Positions 61,001-64,000 of a stretch of DNA of 64,000 nucleotides are shown piece after piece (position 1 is the first letter of the stretch; every line of letters starts with the position of its first letter). The notes under the pieces were generated by a model. That model saw only the letters and a list, made by a program, of their open reading frames with translations. It ran no database searches and was not told the DNA's origin. The position numbers and the translations under genes were made by a program. The DNA comes from JANNMJ01 sp031425525 (GTDB lineage Bacteria > Bacteroidota > Bacteroidia > Cytophagales > Hymenobacteraceae): assembly GCA_031425525.1 (NCBI GenBank), contig JANPJM010000028.1, positions 20,139 through 84,138 on the forward strand, given 5' to 3'.

Positions 61001-61256
61001 CGGCTCCCTCGAACGCCTCGTCCCCGTGCTGATGACCGCCCTCGTGGCCGCCCTCGCCCTCGTACCCCTGACCCTCGACCCCACGGCCGCCGGCAAGGAA
61101 ATTCTCTACCCCGTGGCGGTAGTGATTTTGGGCGGGCTGCTCTCCTCCACACTCCTCGATATTCTCGTAACGCCCGTGGTGTTCCGGCTGTTGGGGCGCC
61201 GGGCGCTGGTGCAATGGCGGGCCACGCGCGGCGAGGCATCTTTACTTCAGCCGTAA
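58020..61256 (+). CDS. CusA/CzcA-family RND efflux pump
   Basis: A 1078-aa inner-membrane proton-driven metal exporter with 12 membrane helices and two large periplasmic loops. The family hallmarks include VDVLPDLDRPRVTVFLEAPG at the start, PVETALNG and FEYGTD-like 'FSYGTDIF', and the acidic pair in helix 4 (GELVDDAIVDVENV). Two unusual in-frame insertions occur at about residues 147-164 and 514-538 (DNA 58460-58512 and 59561-59634), built of low-complexity repeats. Start GTG 58020. Together with the adaptor and TolC genes it forms the complete tripartite pump. Confidence 0.85.
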   Translation: MLDRIIRLALENRLLTLAFAVALLVGGFVTLRGLPVDVLPDLDRPRVTVFLEAPGMAPEEVEALVTRPVETALNGATAVDAVRSSSAIGLGMVFVEFSYGTDIFTARQVVAEKLQTVQGQLPEGITPVLGPISSVMGQIMLVGMTMESASSSKPQAASNPKLKTAAADLRTLADYTVRQRLLSIPGVAQVIPIGGEQRQYQVLLDLPRLQAVGLTIDEVTEALRRANQNTTGNFFDRNGSEVLIRNVGRLRSVADIEDVVVGYRAGAPIVVRQVAAVRFGARFKRGDGSVNGQPAVILSIEKQPGASTLDLTRAVEAALADLQPSLPPDVRFNTRLFQQAEFIGHALTNVEHALRDGAILVVVVLFVFLLNWRTTVISLTAIPLSLLVTALVFRMAGISINTLTLGGLAIAIGELVDDAIVDVENVLRRLRENRTLPQPRPALQVIYEASSEVRNSIVYATIIVVLVFLPLFALDGMEGRIFAPLGVAYITSIAASLVVSLTVTPVLCYYLLPKQATSDKRQAGSDEQLETHNSKLETPLIRWLKTRDTRLLAFGFQYPKLVLGITAVLFGGAVAAVPFFGTEFLPPFNEGSLTINFSAPAGTALTESNRLGTLAEKLLLQVPEVAYTARRTGRAELDEHAESVNNSEIEVAFKTPAELARSGSVTRSKAAVLADLRARLALLRGVNVNVGQPISHRLDHLLSGVRAQVAIKLFGPDLLDLRRYAAAIRTAAAGVPGVVDLQIEKQVQVPQLLIRPRPEAIRAYGLERGRVVQDLQTLFQGTVVSRILDGQQSFELIVKLPDSLRQNGQTIGEARLETPDGGFVPVRAVADLLDEPGPNTLNHENTQRRITVSLNVAGRDLGSTVQEIQARVRAQVKLPPGYYLAYGGQFERQQTAAARIGWLSLFSFLGIALVLFAHFRSWLLVAQVMLNIPLALIGSVVAVALTGGTLSIASLVGFITLTGIASRNGIMMISHYLHLMEHEGEAFSDEMIVRGSLERLVPVLMTALVAALALVPLTLDPTAAGKEILYPVAVVILGGLLSSTLLDILVTPVVFRLLGRRALVQWRATRGEASLLQP
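58460..58512 (+). repeat. In-frame low-complexity insertion 1 in the pump gene
   Basis: Contains gctccaag, cgcaagcggcaagc and aactcaaaact words; encodes the atypical stretch S-A-S-S-S-K-P-Q-A-A-S-N-P-K-L-K-T where relatives have a short loop. Shares the 12-mer caagcggcaagc with insertion 2. Confidence 0.6.
59561..59634 (+). repeat. In-frame low-complexity insertion 2 in the pump gene
   Basis: Words (a)caagcga, caagcggcaagc, then repeated aactcgaaact. It encodes a hydrophilic Ser/Lys/Glu/Thr-rich loop (residues about 514-538) between membrane helices. Similar to insertion 1. Confidence 0.7.
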
Positions 61257-61289
61257 CCACATACGCCGACCACGTGCAGCGGCCTACCC

Positions 61290-61457
61290 GTGCGCCAGTA
61301 CGACGAGCAAACCCTGACCGACGCCCTAGCCACCGGGTTCGCCAAGATTCGTTGCCTGACCGAAGACCACGTAACGCCCTTTCAGACGCGGCAGAATTTT
61401 CTATTCTGCTCTTTCCGGCGGATGCCAGCCGCAGATCGCCGCGTGCCGGTGGGGTAA
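61290..61457 (+). CDS. Possible small protein (55 aa)
   Basis: An open frame from GTG 61290 reading V-R-Q-Y-D-E-Q-T-L-T-D-A-L-A-T-G-F and later F-L-F-C-S-F-R-R. The composition is protein-like, but the frame is short and lacks a strong ribosome binding site. It fills most of the gap between the RND pump and the HMA gene. Low confidence. Confidence 0.3.
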   Translation: MRQYDEQTLTDALATGFAKIRCLTEDHVTPFQTRQNFLFCSFRRMPAADRRVPVG

Positions 61458-61569
61458 TTCTGCATGCCCAAGCCCGCATCTTGTACGTCCGGCGGGCACC
61501 GTCGCACCGCAGTTTTGTGTTGGCAACCTTGGCCGCCACGGTGGTGGCTTCTACTTTAATATTCCCCCA

Positions 61570-61776
61570 ATGACCACCCAGACCTTCAAAACCACCCTCA
61601 ACTGCGCCAATTGCGTGCGCGCCATCACCCCCATCCTCAACGCCGAACCCGCCATTGCGGCGTGGCAAGTCGATACGGCCTCGCCCGATAAAATCCTCAC
61701 CGTCAGTGGCGATGTGTCGGCTGCACACGTCGTGGAATTACTAACCGAAGCCGGGTTCGAGGCTCGTCCGCTGTAA
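61570..61776 (+). CDS. CopZ-like heavy-metal-associated protein
   Basis: A 68-aa cytoplasmic copper chaperone-like protein. The HMA fold is complete, with CxxC in LNCANCVR (residues 11-15), the usual alpha1 and alpha2 helices and ferredoxin-like strands. It may carry Cu(I) to CopA or act with the AraC regulator. It is followed by a terminator-like hairpin. Confidence 0.85.
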   Translation: MTTQTFKTTLNCANCVRAITPILNAEPAIAAWQVDTASPDKILTVSGDVSAAHVVELLTEAGFEARPL

Positions 61777-61781
61777 CCACC

Positions 61782-61822
61782 GAAACGCGCGCCCGGCAAC
61801 TCCAACGCCGGGCGCGCGTTTC
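61782..61822. terminator. Terminator-like hairpin after the HMA gene
   Basis: GAAACGCGCGCCCGGC (61782-61797) pairs exactly with GCCGGGCGCGCGTTTC (61807-61822), 16-bp arms. Its U-tract is short (TTTC), so it may act in both directions. Confidence 0.7.
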
Positions 61823-61901
61823 AGCCTTCCGCGCGCCGCAAGTTGGCGCTGCTGCGGTGCTACCTTCCGCCATTCTGTGGTTTCTGCTGCGGTGCCTTCT
61901 T

Positions 61902-62780
61902 ATGCTGATGCTGATGACAACCCGACTGTTTTCTGTCTTCATTTTCTTTCATACGCTGCTGGTGGGGTGCAAGCCGCCAAGCAGTACGCGCGGCGAAGCC
62001 ATCGACGCCACTGACCAATACGAAGTCGTGCAACTCGGCAAAATCGGGCGGCAGGAGATGCAGGAAAGCAGCGGCCTGGCCCTCGCCGACCCCACCGGCA
62101 CCGAATTCTGGACGCACGGCGACGCCGGTTCGCCGAACGTGCTGTACCGCGTAGCCCGCACCGGCGCCGTACTGGGCGGCGTGCCCGTGCCCGGCGCCAG
62201 CAACCGCGATTGGGAAGACATCGCCCGCGACCCGCAAGGGCGGCTCTACATCGGCGATTTCGGCAACAACAACAACGACCGCCGCAATCTCGCCATCTAC
62301 CGCTTCGACCCCGCGCAACCCACGCGAAACGTCGATACCATTCGGTTTCGCTACCCCGACCAACGCGATTTTCCACCCCGGAAATCAGCCCGTAACTTCG
62401 ATTGCGAAGCGAGCCTGTTCGCGCGCGATTCGATTTTCCTCTTCACGAAAAACCGCGCAAAGGGCGGGCTCATAACGAAGCAATACGCGGTTTCCGCCCA
62501 ACCGGGCACCCACACCGCCACCCTGCGCGACAGCCTCGAACTCGAAACCTGGGTAACGGCCGCCGACATCAGCCCCGATGGCCGCACGGTGGCGCTGCTC
62601 GGTTACGGGTTCGTATACCTGTTCGAGGGCGACCCAAAACAGCCCGTTTTCGACCGTCGCCGCCTCCGCGTCACCGTCGAATCGTCGGGCCAGGCCGAGG
62701 CCATCACCTTCATCAACAACACCGATCTGGTATTCTCCAACGAAAAAGGGCGGCTGTTTGAGTTGAAGCGGAAGCCGTAG
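61902..62780 (+). CDS. Exported beta-propeller-like protein
   Basis: A 292-aa protein. Signal/anchor with a possible lipobox (FHTLLVGC, Cys near residue 22-24 depending on start), then a domain with repeats like 'WEDIARDPQGRLYIGDFGNNNND' and 'ADISPDGRTVALLGYGFVYLF'. These are the blade signatures of SMP-30/NHL-type propellers. Function unknown. In-frame ATGs at 61902, 61908 and 61914 are all possible. A TACCTTCC sequence at 61861 resembles a -7 box and supports an ATG start over GTG 61857. Confidence 0.65.
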   Translation: MLMLMTTRLFSVFIFFHTLLVGCKPPSSTRGEAIDATDQYEVVQLGKIGRQEMQESSGLALADPTGTEFWTHGDAGSPNVLYRVARTGAVLGGVPVPGASNRDWEDIARDPQGRLYIGDFGNNNNDRRNLAIYRFDPAQPTRNVDTIRFRYPDQRDFPPRKSARNFDCEASLFARDSIFLFTKNRAKGGLITKQYAVSAQPGTHTATLRDSLELETWVTAADISPDGRTVALLGYGFVYLFEGDPKQPVFDRRRLRVTVESSGQAEAITFINNTDLVFSNEKGRLFELKRKP

Positions 62781-62798
62781 CGCTTACAATAGTTCTCT

Positions 62799-62935
62799 CA
62801 TTGCGAGGAGGAGGCTTGGAGTTTACCCTGAGGAACGAAGGGCCGACGTGGCAATCTCGCAGCTAGAGCGCGCGGTAGTCAAGCGCCACCGCTCTACTGC
62901 GAGATTGCTTCGTCGCAAAGCCTCCTCGCCATGAC
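62799..62935. repeat. 137-bp complex inverted repeat between genes
   Basis: Arms gcgaggag (62803-62810) and ctcctcgc (62922-62929), and inner caatctcgcag (62852-62862) with ctgcgagattg (62897-62907). It contains ggagtttaccctgag, related to a word in 43912-44223. No gene. MITE or REP type. Confidence 0.7.
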
Positions 62936-62950
62936 AGCTTTAGTGCTGCG

Positions 62951-63529
62951 CTACACCCGCTCGCTCGCGTCGTGGTCGGCGAGATGCTCGGGCGCGCGGC
63001 CCGTGCTGGCACCGCCACTATCGACCGACTTACTTGCCGGGCGGCCTTCGGCTTGCTGTTCGGCCTGCGCCTGGCGCGGGCCGGTGTTCACGGCGCCACT
63101 TGCGGCGCCCGTGGTCGAGGCAGCATCGGTGGCTGTGCGACCGGTGCCGGCCGCGTGCGGCGCGTTGGCGTTTTGGTCGTTGTAGGAGCCCCCGCGCGAG
63201 CCCGTGCCTTGGGCGGCGCTACCCTCGCGGGCGGCTTGGTTGGTGTAGCCGGGCTGGTCGCCGGGTTCGTTGGAAGCATTAGTGGGGGCAGGGTCGCTTT
63301 GGCCGCCACCTTCGCGGCGCGGGGCGCCGTCGCGGTTGTCGTACTCGCCCTGGGCCGAGCCCGCGTAACCGCCGCGCTGGGTGGCGTCGTCGGGGGTGGT
63401 GGTGGCGGCATCGGCTTTGAGCGCGCCTTCGTGCGCCCGGTCAGGGTTTTGGCCGCGCGTCTGAAGTGGTTGGTGCGGCTGATTAGGCGCGTCGGCGCCC
63501 GAATCAGGGGAAGTCGGAGAATCCGTCAT
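62951..63529 (-). CDS. Low-complexity hydrophilic protein
   Basis: A 192-aa protein without hydrophobic segments, very rich in Gly, Ala, Asp, Pro, Asn, Gln and Ser (MTDSPTSPDSGADAPNQP...). Probably intrinsically disordered; similar proteins are found next to stress or cold-shock genes in Bacteroidota. Repeated GG/GS and NQ/QA patches. Start ATG 63529. Function not assignable. Confidence 0.6.
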   Translation of the reverse strand: MTDSPTSPDSGADAPNQPHQPLQTRGQNPDRAHEGALKADAATTTPDDATQRGGYAGSAQGEYDNRDGAPRREGGGQSDPAPTNASNEPGDQPGYTNQAAREGSAAQGTGSRGGSYNDQNANAPHAAGTGRTATDAASTTGAASGAVNTGPRQAQAEQQAEGRPASKSVDSGGASTGRAPEHLADHDASERV

Positions 63530-63649
63530 GACAGCAGAGCCGTAGCCGAACGAGAAGTAAGCGCCCGGTAGGTGCACTCTCTACGCGCCCGCTCGCTGCC
63601 GAGTTGGGCCGAGTTCGGCGCTACGGCACCTTGTTCGGGGTTTGGGCGT

Positions 63650-63657
63650 TACCTTTG
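63650..63657 (+). promoter_or_regulatory. -7 box TACCTTTG of the cold-shock gene
   Basis: Exact TAnnTTTG match, 22 bp before the ATG. Confidence 0.65.
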
Positions 63658-63679
63658 CACCATTACCAAATACCCGATT

Positions 63680-63874
63680 ATGCCCACTGGCAAAGTAAAA
63701 TTCTTCAACGAAGAAAAAGGATTCGGCTTCATCACCAATGAAGAGAATAACCAAGATGTCTTCGTTCACGTGAGCGGTCTCGTCCACGAGATTCGCCAAA
63801 ACGACCGCGTATCCTTCGAAGTGCAGGAAGGCCGTAAAGGCCCGAATGCCGTCAATGTGACCCGCTTGCAGTAG
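63680..63874 (+). CDS. cspA: Cold-shock domain protein
   Basis: A 64-aa RNA/DNA-binding OB-fold protein. It has both nucleic-acid motifs, KGFGFI (RNP1) and VFVHVS (RNP2), and the family start GKVKFFNEEKGFGFI. It acts as an RNA chaperone in the cytoplasm. Full length for the family (65-70 aa). Alone in its transcription unit, with a perfect terminator after it. Confidence 0.95.
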   Translation: MPTGKVKFFNEEKGFGFITNEENNQDVFVHVSGLVHEIRQNDRVSFEVQEGRKGPNAVNVTRLQ

Positions 63875-63908
63875 TGTTGGGGGCGTTTCGGCGCCCGCCC
63901 GACCTAAT

Positions 63909-63952
63909 CAAAAGCCCCGCGTCGGCCCTTGTGGTCGGCGCGGGGCTTTTTC
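63909..63952 (+). terminator. Rho-independent terminator
   Basis: AAAGCCCCGCG...CGCGGGGCTTTTT, 10-bp GC-rich stem with T-run. Confidence 0.9.
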
Positions 63953-63957
63953 GTGGA

Positions 63958-64000
63958 TGTGGAGCGCGGGCCTCCGGCCCGCTTGCCGCACCGCGCTTAC
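63958..64000. repeat. Truncated REP-like palindrome at the window edge
   Basis: GCGGGCC-tcc-GGCCCGC within tgtggagcgc...gcgcttac; continues beyond the window. Confidence 0.4.

Noticed and set aside
61214..61573. 119-aa open frame after the pump gene
   Set aside because: Arg/Pro/Ala-rich without domain features and overlapping the pump's 3' end; less plausible than the short frame at 61290.

Overview
The window comes from a high-GC member of the Bacteroidota. Cytophagales/Hymenobacteraceae is an inference from protein style, not a placement. Supporting signs are TAnnTTTG-type -7 promoter boxes (tRNA-Ser, integrase, cold-shock gene and others), a propeller-type histidine kinase paired with a LytTR regulator, an arm-type Bacteroidota tyrosine integrase, and a copper cluster with HMBD lipoproteins.

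Layout. (1) 1-3915, chromosome: citrate synthase and an exported serine hydrolase on the minus strand, then tRNA-Ser(GGA) with its own promoter. (2) 3904-42632, an integrated prophage-like element of about 38.7 kb. It is bounded by a 13-bp direct repeat of the tRNA 3' end; the integrase lies near the right end. (3) 42633-64000, chromosome again: a copper-handling and efflux region, then a few housekeeping genes.

The prophage reads mostly right to left. An early segment (antirepressor, sigma-like regulator) leads into TerS and TerL. A tail block (chaperone-like protein, collagen-like neck/tail protein, gp10-like protein, two large tail proteins, tape measure) then comes before the head block (XkdF-like protease, major capsid, tube-like protein, portal). 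The lysis genes (holin, small lipoprotein, M15 endolysin) follow. The right end holds the integrase, a HTH protein, a strong repeat array and a family-A-like DNA polymerase. Three cargo cassettes are not needed for a virion. Next to attL, a nuclease-like gene is followed by three tandem paralogues. A divergent trypsin-like/HEPN pair follows shortly after. At 30.4-37.1 kb a DNA methyltransferase lies in one operon with a 1454-aa Cas4-like nuclease/SF1 helicase, facing a DUF2971 gene. These are the best candidates for undescribed or little-described defence or counter-defence systems.

The copper region runs as follows: an AraC regulator with an HMA-like N-terminus overlaps a cupredoxin gene; then come CopA, a beta-helix lipoprotein, a propeller histidine kinase with its LytTR regulator, a Cys-rich secreted protein, two HMBD lipoproteins, and a TolC/CusB/CusA-type efflux operon with a CopZ-like HMA protein. 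Two sites with the same bipartite 32-bp pattern lie upstream of copA and just after the LytTR gene, which suggests one regulon. This region is full of palindromic or low-complexity repeats, four of which sit in frame inside copA and the RND pump gene.
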